Below, piece by piece: positions 53,964 through 62,069 of a stretch of 64,000 nt of DNA. Under the pieces are notes generated by a model. It made no database searches. It was not told the origin of the DNA and saw nothing but the letters and a program-made list of their open reading frames with translations. The stretch spans positions 266,527 to 330,526 of the forward strand of contig JAMZNZ010000003.1 of NCBI GenBank assembly GCA_024178355.1, in the 5' to 3' direction. Positions within the stretch are counted from its first letter, which is position 1, and every line of letters starts with the position of its first letter. A program made the position numbers and the translations under genes. Source of the DNA: Maricaulaceae bacterium EIL42A08 (GTDB lineage: Bacteria; Pseudomonadota; Alphaproteobacteria; Caulobacterales; Maricaulaceae).

Positions 53964-54287
53964 CTAATCGGTAGGAGTCGCAACGCGGCCCCGGATCACC
54001 ACGGCCAGACGCCAGCCAAACCAGACTGCGGCCCACACATTGCCCAGGAAGGGCAGGGGAATGATGAAGGCGAGCGCGATCATCTTGTTGGGCTCTAAAA
54101 GCCAGATCAGCAACGCAATCAGGAAGAACCCCAGATAAAGATCAATCAGGCTGACCACGCCCCAGGGCTCGGAAATCAGCCAGCTGATCGCTTCGCCAAA
54201 GCTCCCGTCCCACGCGCCCATGGCCCAGACGATGGAGGCTGCGAGGACAAGCCCGCCGATGAGGCAAAGGATGCGAATGAGGGTCAT
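53964..54287 (-). CDS. Small membrane protein, four helices (DUF1475-like)
   Basis: 107 residues with hydrophobic segments about 4-24, 42-62, 66-82 and 84-100. DLYLGFFLIALLIWLLEP is reminiscent of DUF1475; not certain. Its ribosome binding site AAGGAG lies within a perfect 13-bp hairpin (see 54289-54343), so translation may be conditional. Confidence 0.75.
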   Translation of the reverse strand: MTLIRILCLIGGLVLAASIVWAMGAWDGSFGEAISWLISEPWGVVSLIDLYLGFFLIALLIWLLEPNKMIALAFIIPLPFLGNVWAAVWFGWRLAVVIRGRVATPTD

Positions 54288-54288
54288 G

Positions 54289-54343
54289 GAACGGGCTCCT
54301 TCATGCGTTCAGCTGCAACGCTATACGCAAAAGGAGCCCGTTC
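54289..54343 (-). promoter_or_regulatory. RBS-sequestering hairpin upstream of the small membrane protein
   Basis: GAACGGGCTCCTT (mRNA sense, at 54343-54331) pairs perfectly over 13 bases with AAGGAGCCCGTTC (54301-54289), which contains the Shine-Dalgarno. The loop is 29 bases. The ATG follows one base after the stem. There is no T tract, so it is less likely to be the terminator of the upstream symporter gene. Confidence 0.6.
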
Positions 54344-54366
54344 AGTTCATGGCGTGATGCTTCGGG

Positions 54367-55689
54367 CTAGTCCCGATCGGCGTCGGCCACGTCCGGCGTG
54401 GTTGGCTTGTCGTAAGGCACGTCTGCCGGGTGGCGGAAGATGTCCTCGTCCAGCTGGCCTTCCCACTTGGCGACCGCCGTGGCGACCGTGGCGTCGCCGG
54501 TGACGTTCAGCGCGGTGCGGGCCATGTCCATGATGCGGTCCACTGGCAGGATGAAGCCCACAACGATGGCGATCTGCTCCGGCGGAACGCCAAAGGTGGA
54601 CAGCACGGTCGCCAACAGGAACAGACCGGCTGACGGGATACCAGCTGCGCCCACCGAGGCCGCGGCAGCGGTCACCGCGATCAGCACATAGTTCATGAAG
54701 CTCAGCTCGATGCCAAACGCCTGGGCGGTGAACAGCGCCAGCACGCCCAGATACATCGCGGTGCCATCCATATTGATGGTGGCCCCCAGCGGCAGGACCG
54801 AGCCGGCCACAGATTTCTTCACGCCGAGATTTTCCGACACGTTCGTGATGGTCACCGGCAAGGTCGCGCTGGAGCTGGCGGTGGAAAACGCCACGGCAAT
54901 CGCATCAAGAATGCCGCGGAAGAAATTCATCACCGGCAGGTTCAGCACAAAGCGGATGATGCCGCCATAAACCAGGATCGCGTGGGTCAGGAGGCCCAGA
55001 TAGACCGTTCCAATCAGCAGTGCGATGGACAGGAGCGCATCAATGCCCTGCGCTGCCGTGGTGTAGGCCACTAGAGCAAATACGCCAAACGGGGCCACTT
55101 CCATGACGATATGGGTGATCTTCAGAACGACTTCGGATGCGTGGGTGAACAGGTCGCCAACCAGCTTGCCTGCCTTGCCGGCCATCAGGATGCCGATGCC
55201 GAGCAGGATCGCAAAGAAGATGATGGCCAGCACATCGCCATCGGCCAGTGCTGCAACCGGATTTTCAGGCACAATGCCCAACAGGCGCTCGATCGCGCTG
55301 GGTGGGTTTGTGTCGACAGGCACTGCATCGGCACCGCCAAGGTCAGCACCTACACCTGGACGGAAGACGAGACCGAAGATGATCCCAATCACGTTCGCAA
55401 AAAAGGTCGTGAACAGGTAGAGCGCAATGGTTTTCAGGCCGATTGTGCCAAGCTTTGCCGGATCGCCGAGCGCCACCACGCCGGCCACCAGCGTGGTCAG
55501 GATCAGCGGAACAATGAGCATCCGGATCAGGCGCACGAACAGGTCGCCGACCGGCTTTACATAGCTGTCGAGAAAGGCTGCCGCTTCGGGCGCGCCCATG
55601 ATCTGTGTCATGATCGTGCCGACAATTATGCCCAGCACAAGGGCACCCAGAACGCGCTTCCACAGCGCGATACCAAACCAGCCTGACAT
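54367..55689 (-). CDS. Dicarboxylate/amino acid:cation symporter (DctA/GltP-like)
   Basis: 440 residues from ATG 55689, with GGGAGGG upstream. DAACS family: serine-rich hairpin STASSSATLPVT, INMDGTAMY, SVGAAGIPSAG hairpin and VDRIMDMARTALNVTGD. Eight helices plus two re-entrant hairpins. Substrate is a C4-dicarboxylate or acidic/neutral amino acid. Confidence 0.93.
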   Translation of the reverse strand: MSGWFGIALWKRVLGALVLGIIVGTIMTQIMGAPEAAAFLDSYVKPVGDLFVRLIRMLIVPLILTTLVAGVVALGDPAKLGTIGLKTIALYLFTTFFANVIGIIFGLVFRPGVGADLGGADAVPVDTNPPSAIERLLGIVPENPVAALADGDVLAIIFFAILLGIGILMAGKAGKLVGDLFTHASEVVLKITHIVMEVAPFGVFALVAYTTAAQGIDALLSIALLIGTVYLGLLTHAILVYGGIIRFVLNLPVMNFFRGILDAIAVAFSTASSSATLPVTITNVSENLGVKKSVAGSVLPLGATINMDGTAMYLGVLALFTAQAFGIELSFMNYVLIAVTAAAASVGAAGIPSAGLFLLATVLSTFGVPPEQIAIVVGFILPVDRIMDMARTALNVTGDATVATAVAKWEGQLDEDIFRHPADVPYDKPTTPDVADADRD

Positions 55690-55765
55690 ATAACGCCCTC
55701 CCAAGGGGTTGAGATTTTGCCCGCAGCCTAAAGCCGGTACAGACGAAATCAACGCCGCACCAGCG

Positions 55766-56563
55766 TTAGACCTGTAGCTGGAGGAGCATAAAGACCCGAT
55801 TTTCCGCCTTCAGGTGGCCGTTATCGTCCAGCGCATAGCTCGACAGGGTCACTGAATTACTGACATTGCCGCCAATCGCGAAGGCGGTGTTGTCGGTAAT
55901 CCCGACAATCAGATCGCAATGGCTGGGGAAGCTGCCGTGGCAATCGCGAGCCTGTTCATAGGTCTTCACAACCGGACAGTCGTGGACGCCCGCTTTTCCC
56001 TGGCGATCCTGTACGCTCAGATCGCCGATCCTTGCGGGGGCCTCGTCCAGCTTGCGGCCCCAATAGGGCGCAGCCTCGTTCGCCTCACGCGCCTTGATGG
56101 CTTGCTTGATATAGGTGTGGTGGCCCATTGAGTAGGCGAAGTCGTCAAGCTGCGGCGCGTATTGGGCCGCCTTGCGCACGAACCATGAAATGGCGGCCGC
56201 GGACCACGGGATCTGCGTGTCAGTGCCATCGAGATCCTGTCCAATGGCAGCCCACATCTCGCCGACATAGTCGCTATAGGGTTTCACCGATTCCTTGCCG
56301 GTTCCGCAGTCAAAGCGCCGCCATTCCAGCAAGGCGGCACCGGCTAGCGCTTCACTGGCTGGCATCAGGGCGGGTGTAAGGTATCTGGCCGATACAAAGC
56401 CGGTATGGGCCTGGCCGTCCTTGACCGCGCGGACCTTGAGCCAGCCTTTGATATCGGGTGCCAAGACTGTGACGCGGTCGCCGCGATTGAGCAGTGCAAT
56501 TCGGTCGCCAGACGGTGCCTTCTTTCTCAGATTGAGGCCCTTAGGCTCGACGCATAACTCCAT
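55766..56563 (-). CDS. DUF2272 domain protein with N-terminal SH3b domain
   Basis: 265 residues from ATG 56563; the preceding GTG codon is an alternative, with AAGGAG five to eight bases away. Residues 1-70 are a bacterial SH3 domain (GLNLRKKAPSGDRIALL). The rest is DUF2272: VGEMWAAIGQDLDGTDTQ, IPWSAAAISWFVR and FPSHCDLIVGI ... GGNVSNSVTLS, a CHAP/NlpC-like layout with Cys/His candidates. No signal peptide, so it acts in the cytoplasm or is released otherwise. Cell-wall amidase function is only inferred. Confidence 0.85.
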   Translation of the reverse strand: MELCVEPKGLNLRKKAPSGDRIALLNRGDRVTVLAPDIKGWLKVRAVKDGQAHTGFVSARYLTPALMPASEALAGAALLEWRRFDCGTGKESVKPYSDYVGEMWAAIGQDLDGTDTQIPWSAAAISWFVRKAAQYAPQLDDFAYSMGHHTYIKQAIKAREANEAAPYWGRKLDEAPARIGDLSVQDRQGKAGVHDCPVVKTYEQARDCHGSFPSHCDLIVGITDNTAFAIGGNVSNSVTLSSYALDDNGHLKAENRVFMLLQLQV

Positions 56564-56648
56564 CACCCTGTCTCCTTCCCCGTTAAAGGGAGAAGACTAC
56601 ACTCTTGTGTCGAGGGGCGGGGATTAATTTCGCCGGAGGCGGATGGCG

Positions 56649-56942
56649 TCAGGTGCTTTGACGATCAAGCAACTTCAGCGCCGCAGCACGCAGCGACCAC
56701 AGCGTCCAGCCCAGTCCGCCAATCAGCATCCAGGGCGAAAGGGCCCATGTGGGATCAATTCGCGAGACAGCCAGCAGGCTGACTGCGCCGAGCACATGCA
56801 GCCCGATCTTGCGCCATGACCAGTCTCGGAAATGCTCGGACGCCTTGACTGTGCCGAGCGAAAACCAGCGCCAGGCCTGGCTGGCGCGACCCCGATCCTG
56901 GGTACGACGTTCGTTTTCGCGGGCTTTGAATGCGTGTGGCAT
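56649..56942 (-). CDS. Small membrane protein of unknown function, leaderless
   Basis: 97 residues: basic N-terminal half (KARENERRTQDRGRAS) and two hydrophobic segments (about 48-62 and 68-85). No family recognised. No SD, but a near-consensus promoter places the transcript start at the A of its ATG, which supports it as a real, leaderless gene. Confidence 0.6.
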   Translation of the reverse strand: MPHAFKARENERRTQDRGRASQAWRWFSLGTVKASEHFRDWSWRKIGLHVLGAVSLLAVSRIDPTWALSPWMLIGGLGWTLWSLRAAALKLLDRQST

Positions 56943-56948
56943 ATTCTC

Positions 56949-56994
56949 AGAATACGGATTTTTTGAAGCCGCGTCAAAATTAGTCCGTATACGG
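56949..56994 (-). promoter_or_regulatory. Sigma-70-type promoter overlapped by CCGTAT/ATACGG operator sites
   Basis: On the minus strand: -35 TTGACG (56977-56972), 17-base spacer, -10 TATTCT (56954-56949), then six bases to the ATG at 56942. A 10-bp palindrome CCGTATACGG (56985-56994) lies just upstream of -35 and a further CCGTAT overlaps the -10 box (56952-56957). The layout fits repression by an unknown dimeric regulator. Confidence 0.6.
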
Positions 56995-57030
56995 CTTATT
57001 GTGAAGGAATTGTGACAGAAAACTTAACGT

Positions 57031-57043
57031 ACTGTCAGACAGT
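57031..57043. promoter_or_regulatory. Palindrome ACTGTCAGACAGT
   Basis: Perfect 13-base palindrome between the promoter at 56949-56994 and the ahpD terminator. No assigned regulator. Confidence 0.3.
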
Positions 57044-57049
57044 TACAAA

Positions 57050-57081
57050 AAAACCCGCCGCGCGGATGCGCGGCGGGTTTT
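57050..57081 (-). terminator. Intrinsic terminator of ahpD
   Basis: CCCGCCGCGC / GCGCGGCGGG stem, 4-base loop, followed on the minus strand by seven T. Confidence 0.93.
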
Positions 57082-57096
57082 AATGATTTGATGCCC

Positions 57097-57627
57097 TTAA
57101 GAGGCGGCAGCTTCTCCGCGCAAAACAGCCGAAACAGCGTTCACGGTGGAGGCGATGCGAACGGCCGCCTGGATCTGCTCGGTGGTCACGCCATGCTTGC
57201 GCAGCTCGGCTTCATGGGCGTCAATGCACATGCCACAGCCATTGATGGCGGACACGGCCAGCGACCACAGTTCGAAGTCAGCCTTGTCGACGCCGGGATT
57301 AGCGATGACATTCATGCGCAGCTTGGCTGGCATGGTGCCGTAATCCTTGGCTGAGGCCAGGTGCACAAAGCGATAATACACATTGTTCATGCCCATGATC
57401 GCGGCAGCAGCCTTCGCACCATTGGCAGCTTCCGCAGACAGCTTGTCAGAGGCTTCAGCTTCAATGTTCTTGACCACCGTTTCGACGCCCACCGCGTAAG
57501 CAGAAGCCAGGTAGACACCCCACTTGGTCTCGTCGCTCAGCACGGTTTCGCGGGCCAGAGAGGACAGGTTTAGCTTCAAGTCCTTGGCATATTCCGGCAG
57601 GCTGTTCTTCAGCGTATCGAGGCTCAT
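57097..57627 (-). CDS. ahpD: Alkylhydroperoxidase AhpD
   Basis: 176 residues from ATG 57627; longer upstream frame is intergenic. CxxC redox pair in [11 protein letters not shown] with the downstream His of the AhpD proton relay. Reduces peroxides or recycles AhpC with lipoamide electrons. Downstream of ahpC across a 235-base structured gap. Confidence 0.94.
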   Translation of the reverse strand: MSLDTLKNSLPEYAKDLKLNLSSLARETVLSDETKWGVYLASAYAVGVETVVKNIEAEASDKLSAEAANGAKAAAAIMGMNNVYYRFVHLASAKDYGTMPAKLRMNVIANPGVDKADFELWSLAVSAINGCGMCIDAHEAELRKHGVTTEQIQAAVRIASTVNAVSAVLRGEAAAS

Positions 57628-57810
57628 CACGCAGTCCTTTGGTTTGTCATGTATCGGGAATGGGAACGAACCGGTCAGCCCCAAGGGGACAGGAGATAAA
57701 GCGTCGGGGAGAAACGCTTGATCGGGGGACGGGGCCGACCGGTCCGGCACCAGGCTTGAGCAAGCCTGAGGCGGGACGGGCCGAAGCACCGGTTCGTCGA
57801 GGTGGCGGTA

Positions 57811-57849
57811 TTGAAGGCCCGCCCAGGGGAGGGGGAGGCGGGCCTTCAA
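57811..57849 (-). promoter_or_regulatory. Hairpin between ahpC and ahpD
   Basis: TTGAAGGCCCGCC / GGCGGGCCTTCAA, 13-bp perfect stem, 13-base purine-rich loop, starting 13 bases after the ahpC stop, without a T tract. A second, wider inverted repeat ACGAACCGGT (57666) / ACCGGTTCGT (57788) lies beyond it. It may set the ahpC:ahpD mRNA ratio by pausing or 3'-end protection. Confidence 0.5.
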
Positions 57850-57862
57850 ACCAGATCAGCCG

Positions 57863-58414
57863 TTAGGCTGCGAGCGTGTCACCGCCGACAGAGCGGTTGC
57901 ATGGGCACAGCTCGTCAGTCTGCAGGGCGTCGAGGACGCGCAGGGTGTCTTCCGGGTTGCGGCCAACGTTGAGGTTGGTCGCGTAGACATGCTGGATCGT
58001 GCCTTCATCGTCCACGATGTAGGTGTAGCGGTAAGCCACGCCTTCCGGAGAGCGCACGCCCAGACCGTCAACCAGCGAACCGGTGGTGTCAGCGAACTGC
58101 CACTGGTTCAGGCCGTTCAGGTCCTGGTGCTCGCGGCGCCAGCCCAGCTTGGAGAATTCGTTGTCGGTGGAGCCGGTCATCACGACGGCGTCGCGATCAG
58201 CGAACTCGTCTTCCAGGTTTGCAAAGGCCACGATCTCGGTCGGGCACACGAAGGTGAAGTCCTTCGGGTAGAAGACGATCACTTTCCACTTACCCGGGAA
58301 GCTCTCCTGGGTGAGGGTTTCGAAAGCGGACTCGCCGTTTTCTTCGTGATTGTTGAACTTCGGCTTGATGCCAACAACTTCAAAGTCCGGCAGCTTATCG
58401 CCAATACCGAGCAT
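57863..58414 (-). CDS. ahpC: Alkyl hydroperoxide reductase / peroxiredoxin AhpC
   Basis: 183 residues from ATG 58414 with AGGAG eight bases upstream. Typical 2-Cys peroxiredoxin: peroxidatic Cys in FTFVCPTE, resolving Cys in DELCPCNRS. No ahpF nearby; AhpD is the likely reductant. Divergent from oxyR. Confidence 0.95.
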   Translation of the reverse strand: MLGIGDKLPDFEVVGIKPKFNNHEENGESAFETLTQESFPGKWKVIVFYPKDFTFVCPTEIVAFANLEDEFADRDAVVMTGSTDNEFSKLGWRREHQDLNGLNQWQFADTTGSLVDGLGVRSPEGVAYRYTYIVDDEGTIQHVYATNLNVGRNPEDTLRVLDALQTDELCPCNRSVGGDTLAA

Positions 58415-58539
58415 GGGCTTTCTCCTGATTATCCAAAGTGTTAACGCCAAGCCTCTTGCTTGACGCCCGACGTTGCAGAGCCATATCTGTGACCACCTGC
58501 CGCGTCGTTGAAGGGCGATTTAGGGCGGGTCGGACTACA

Positions 58540-58572
58540 AATCAAATGGATTGTTCCTAATCGAGCCATAGG
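58540..58572. promoter_or_regulatory. Candidate OxyR binding region between ahpC and oxyR
   Basis: Two inverted repeats just upstream of oxyR: AATC-N5-GATT (58540-58552) and CCTA-N9-TAGG (58556-58572), both of LysR-type spacing. Divergent oxyR/ahpC arrangement makes autoregulation and ahpC activation likely. Site assignment is by pattern only. Confidence 0.45.
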
Positions 58573-58587
58573 ATATATCAATACCTC

Positions 58588-59502
58588 ATGAGCGCACTTC
58601 TCCCCACCCTTCGCCAGTTGAAATTCCTGGTCGCGATTGCCGATCATGGAACCTTCTCCAAAGCTGCAGATGCAGCCTTTGTCACCCAGCCCACCCTGTC
58701 TGCGGGCATCAAGGAGCTTGAGGGCATTCTGGGCGCGACGCTGGTCGAGCGCGGCGCTCGTGGAGCAACCTTGACGCCTGCCGGTGAAGCGGCCGTGTCT
58801 CGCGCACGGATCATCCTGACGGAGACAGAGGACCTGGTGCATGCCGCCAAGGCCGCCGGGGAACCGCTGGCGGGTACATTCCGCCTTGGTGTGATCCCGA
58901 CGATCGCGCCCTTCCTTCTGCCCAAGGTGCTGCCCGCCATCCGCGAAGCCTATCCGCAGCTGGAGCTGTTCCTGCGTGAGGATTTGACACACCGCCTCGT
59001 CGAAGCGCTTAAAGATCGCCGACTTGATGCGGCCCTGATCGCACTTCCCTACGAGGCGAGCATCATCGAGACCGCGCCGCTGATTTCTGATGAATTCCTG
59101 TTTGCTTCAGCGCCTGACCACCCGCTGGCGAAGCTGGAAAAGCTGACGCCGGAAAGCCTGCGCGATGAGCCGCTCCTGCTTCTGGAGGATGGCCACTGCC
59201 TGCGCGATCACGCGATTTCGGTGTGTGGAGCCGGACGCGCCGAAGCTGAAAGCGCGCGGTCCGACTTTGCCGCGACCAGCCTTCATACTCTGGTGCAGAT
59301 GGTCAAATCAGGCCTTGGCGCCACGCTGCTGCCCAAGCTGGCCATTGATGCAGGCCTGGCTGATCAGCTCGACCTCGCCATCCGCCCCTTCGACCCACCG
59401 GTCGCCGGCCGAGAAATCGGCATCGCCTGGAGAAAAGGCAGCGCCCGAGCCGAAGAGGCCCGGGCACTGGGGAATGCGGTCAAGCAGGCGTTGGGGGGTT
59501 AG
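58588..59502 (+). CDS. oxyR: Hydrogen peroxide-inducible activator OxyR
   Basis: 304 residues, LysR family. N-terminal HTH ([20 protein letters not shown]); effector domain with the two redox cysteines nine residues apart in [13 protein letters not shown], the C199/C208 pair of OxyR. Senses peroxide by disulfide formation. Its stop overlaps the convergent fabB stop by four bases. Confidence 0.95.
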   Translation: MSALLPTLRQLKFLVAIADHGTFSKAADAAFVTQPTLSAGIKELEGILGATLVERGARGATLTPAGEAAVSRARIILTETEDLVHAAKAAGEPLAGTFRLGVIPTIAPFLLPKVLPAIREAYPQLELFLREDLTHRLVEALKDRRLDAALIALPYEASIIETAPLISDEFLFASAPDHPLAKLEKLTPESLRDEPLLLLEDGHCLRDHAISVCGAGRAEAESARSDFAATSLHTLVQMVKSGLGATLLPKLAIDAGLADQLDLAIRPFDPPVAGREIGIAWRKGSARAEEARALGNAVKQALGG

Positions 59503-60710
59503 ACCTTCCCCAGTACCAGCGTTCCGTTGGTGCCGCCAAAACCGAAGCTGTTGGACAGGATGGTGTCCAGTTTCGCCTCGCGGGTTTCGCGCACGATCGG
59601 CAGGTCGGCAAGGTCTGGATCGACCTCATCGATATTGATCGAGGGTGCGATAAAGCCGTGCTTCATCATGAGGAGCGAGTAGATCGCTTCCTGCACGCCC
59701 GCAGCGCCAAGCGAGTGGCCAGTCATGGACTTGGTCGCCGACAGCGGCGGGATGTCTGATCCGAACACCTCACGCATGGCCTCTGCCTCCTTGATGTCGC
59801 CAACGGGCGTGGAGGTGGCATGGGGGTTTACGTAATCGATCTTGCGACCCTCAACGGTGGAGAGCGCCTGCTGCATGCAGCGTTTCGCGCCTTCGCCATT
59901 GGGAGCCACCATGTCGTGGCCGTCGCTGGTCGCACCATAGCCGAGCACTTCAGCATGGATGGTCGCGCCGCGCGCCTTGGCCCGCTCATACTCTTCCAGC
60001 ACCACGATCCCGGCGCCGCCTGCGATGACAAAGCCGTCCCGCTTGGCGTCGAAGGCGCGGCTGGCGATTTGCGGCGTGTCGTTATAGCCCGAGCTCATCG
60101 CGCCCATGGCATCAAACAGGTTGGACAGCGCCCAGTGCAGCTCTTCACCGCCGCCGGCAAACATCACGTCCTGCTTGCCCCACTGGATCTGCTCTGCCGC
60201 TGCGCCGATGCAGTGCACCGAGGTCGCGCAGGCTGAACTGATCGAGTAGTTGATACCCTTGATCTTGAACGGCGTGGCGAGCGTTGCTGATCCGGTTGAC
60301 GCCATGGCTTTCGGCACCGCGAACGGACCAATGCGCTTGGGGCCCTTTTCCCGGGTGATGTCAGCGGCCTTCACGATCGCTTCCACCGACGGGCCGCCGG
60401 TGCCGACAATCAGGCCGGTGCGCGGATTGGAGATGTCGTCTTCTTCAAGGCCAGCATCGGCAATGGCTTCAGCCATCGACATGTAGCACCAGCCTGCGCC
60501 TTCACCCATGAAGCGGTAGACGCGCTTGTCGACATGGTCTGCCGGGTTGGCGTTCGGGCGTGCTGCGACCTGGCACTTGAAGCCCAGATCAGCGTATTCA
60601 GGAACTCCCGCGACGCCAGACTTGCCAGCTTTCAGGGCTGCTGCAACTTCGTCAGCATTATCGCCAATGGCTGAAACAATACCGATACCGGTTACGACAA
60701 CACGCCTCAT
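59499..60710 (-). CDS. fabB: 3-oxoacyl-ACP synthase I
   Basis: 403 residues. Condensing enzyme of unsaturated fatty acid synthesis. Catalytic Cys in [10 protein letters not shown], His in [11 protein letters not shown], His in [11 protein letters not shown]-terminal [12 protein letters not shown]. Translationally coupled to fabA (ATGA). Confidence 0.96.
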   Translation of the reverse strand: MRRVVVTGIGIVSAIGDNADEVAAALKAGKSGVAGVPEYADLGFKCQVAARPNANPADHVDKRVYRFMGEGAGWCYMSMAEAIADAGLEEDDISNPRTGLIVGTGGPSVEAIVKAADITREKGPKRIGPFAVPKAMASTGSATLATPFKIKGINYSISSACATSVHCIGAAAEQIQWGKQDVMFAGGGEELHWALSNLFDAMGAMSSGYNDTPQIASRAFDAKRDGFVIAGGAGIVVLEEYERAKARGATIHAEVLGYGATSDGHDMVAPNGEGAKRCMQQALSTVEGRKIDYVNPHATSTPVGDIKEAEAMREVFGSDIPPLSATKSMTGHSLGAAGVQEAIYSLLMMKHGFIAPSINIDEVDPDLADLPIVRETREAKLDTILSNSFGFGGTNGTLVLGKV

Positions 60711-61243
60711 GCTGCGCCTCCGCCATTATTGAGTTCTTCAGGCTTGAACAGACCGACGCGCATATCCTTTGCCACGTAGATCTTGTTGCCATCGGCTTCG
60801 ACATAGCCGTCGGCGATGCCCAGGACCAAACGGCGATTGATCACCCGCTTCATATCGATGACGTATTTTACGTCCTTCACCGTCGGCGGTACCTGGCCGG
60901 TGAATTTCACTTCGCCGACGCCAAGCGCGCGACCTTTGCCCGGCGCGCCTGTCCAGCCCAGGAAAAAGCCCACCAGTTGCCACATCGCATCAAGGCCCAG
61001 GCAGCCCGGCATGACCGGATCGCCCTGGAAGTGGCAGTCGAAGAACCAAAGGTCTGGCTTGATATCCAGCTCGGCAATGATCTGACCTTTGGCGTATTCG
61101 CCGCCATCATCATTGATCTGCGTAATGCGATCGAACATGAGCATGGGCGGCAGAGGGAGCTGGGCATTACCCTCGCCAAAAGTCTCGCCGCGCCCGCAGG
61201 CCAGCAGCTCTTCGTAGGTGTAGCTGTTTTGTTGCTGTGTCAT
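60707..61243 (-). CDS. fabA: 3-hydroxydecanoyl-ACP dehydratase/isomerase
   Basis: 178 residues. Introduces the cis double bond for unsaturated fatty acids. Active-site His and Asp in [22 protein letters not shown]-type motif ([10 protein letters not shown], then LGLDAMWQ). First gene of the fabA-fabB unit. The 151 bases upstream hold no irr/fur gene, unlike rhizobial loci. Confidence 0.96.
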   Translation of the reverse strand: MTQQQNSYTYEELLACGRGETFGEGNAQLPLPPMLMFDRITQINDDGGEYAKGQIIAELDIKPDLWFFDCHFQGDPVMPGCLGLDAMWQLVGFFLGWTGAPGKGRALGVGEVKFTGQVPPTVKDVKYVIDMKRVINRRLVLGIADGYVEADGNKIYVAKDMRVGLFKPEELNNGGGAA

Positions 61244-61394
61244 CGCTTGTTTTTGAAACCCACTTTAGTGGTGACGCTATGGGCGTCTTCGGGGACCTGA
61301 GTGCCAATATGAATGTGCGCGGTGCACGAAGCCTCTTCGCACTTTTGATGGACCGGGCCTCCGCCGTGACTGTTCAGCGCGTGCTGGATGCTCC

Positions 61395-61955
61395 CTAAGA
61401 AGCGCTTCCAGAACGCGCCCTGACCGGCGAAGAGCGGTAGCACGGGTCTATATTGCCCTCAAGCGCGACGCTCGGCTCGACTTCATCGCGGTAGGCCCCC
61501 CAGAAGTCTTCCGCGAGGGCCCAGCCGCGCCGTCCATCCGCCTCCATTCGACACCAGCCAGATCGACAGCGCTCTAGCCAGAGACGGGCACCAGGCTGGA
61601 TGCGAGCAATCAGGGCCGCGTCCTCATCGGGGCGCGCCATCAAGTCTGTCTCAGCCTTTGCCCACAGGGCTCTGCGACCGGACAGGAGGCGGCGGTGCAT
61701 CCACACGATTTCACCATCAGGGTCGCGCACCCGGCGCCAGTCGGGGGTCTCGGCGATGACCTCAACGGGGAGTCCGCGGCGCACATACATCCAGGAGATC
61801 GGGTGGTCGGAGCTGGGGCCTGCGCGCCCTGCCACTTCATCATAGGCCAGCGTGACAAATCGCGGCACCGGCAATCCAGATGGCGTCTCGCAGGTCTGGG
61901 CGGCTGCCGGTGCGCTGACAAGCAATAACGTGAATAGAGTGCGAATCCACAACAT
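61395..61955 (-). CDS. Secreted SH3-domain protein
   Basis: 186 residues from ATG 61955, which opens on a signal peptide (IRTLFTLLLVSAPAAAQ); upstream in-frame codons extend into the divergent promoter region. Two SH3b-like segments (about 35-95 and 100-165), including EVAGRAGPSSDHPISW and DGEIVWMHRRLLSGRR. Such periplasmic proteins bind peptidoglycan or partner proteins. Function unknown. Confidence 0.85.
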   Translation of the reverse strand: MLWIRTLFTLLLVSAPAAAQTCETPSGLPVPRFVTLAYDEVAGRAGPSSDHPISWMYVRRGLPVEVIAETPDWRRVRDPDGEIVWMHRRLLSGRRALWAKAETDLMARPDEDAALIARIQPGARLWLERCRSGWCRMEADGRRGWALAEDFWGAYRDEVEPSVALEGNIDPCYRSSPVRARSGSAS

Positions 61956-62069
61956 GTCGCCAGCCTCTGCCAGCTTGGTGAAAGAGGCGTAAACCGCGCG
62001 GACGGCGTTGCAGCCGACGTCAGATTTATACAAACTAAAAGTGCAAGAAGAATCGTGAGGGGCGATCAA

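Noticed and set aside
61278-61397. 39-codon plus-strand frame upstream of fabA (starts MGVFGDLSANMN)
   Set aside because: No SD and no supporting pattern. The region was also checked for an irr/fur gene, common upstream of fabA in other alphaproteobacteria, and none was found.
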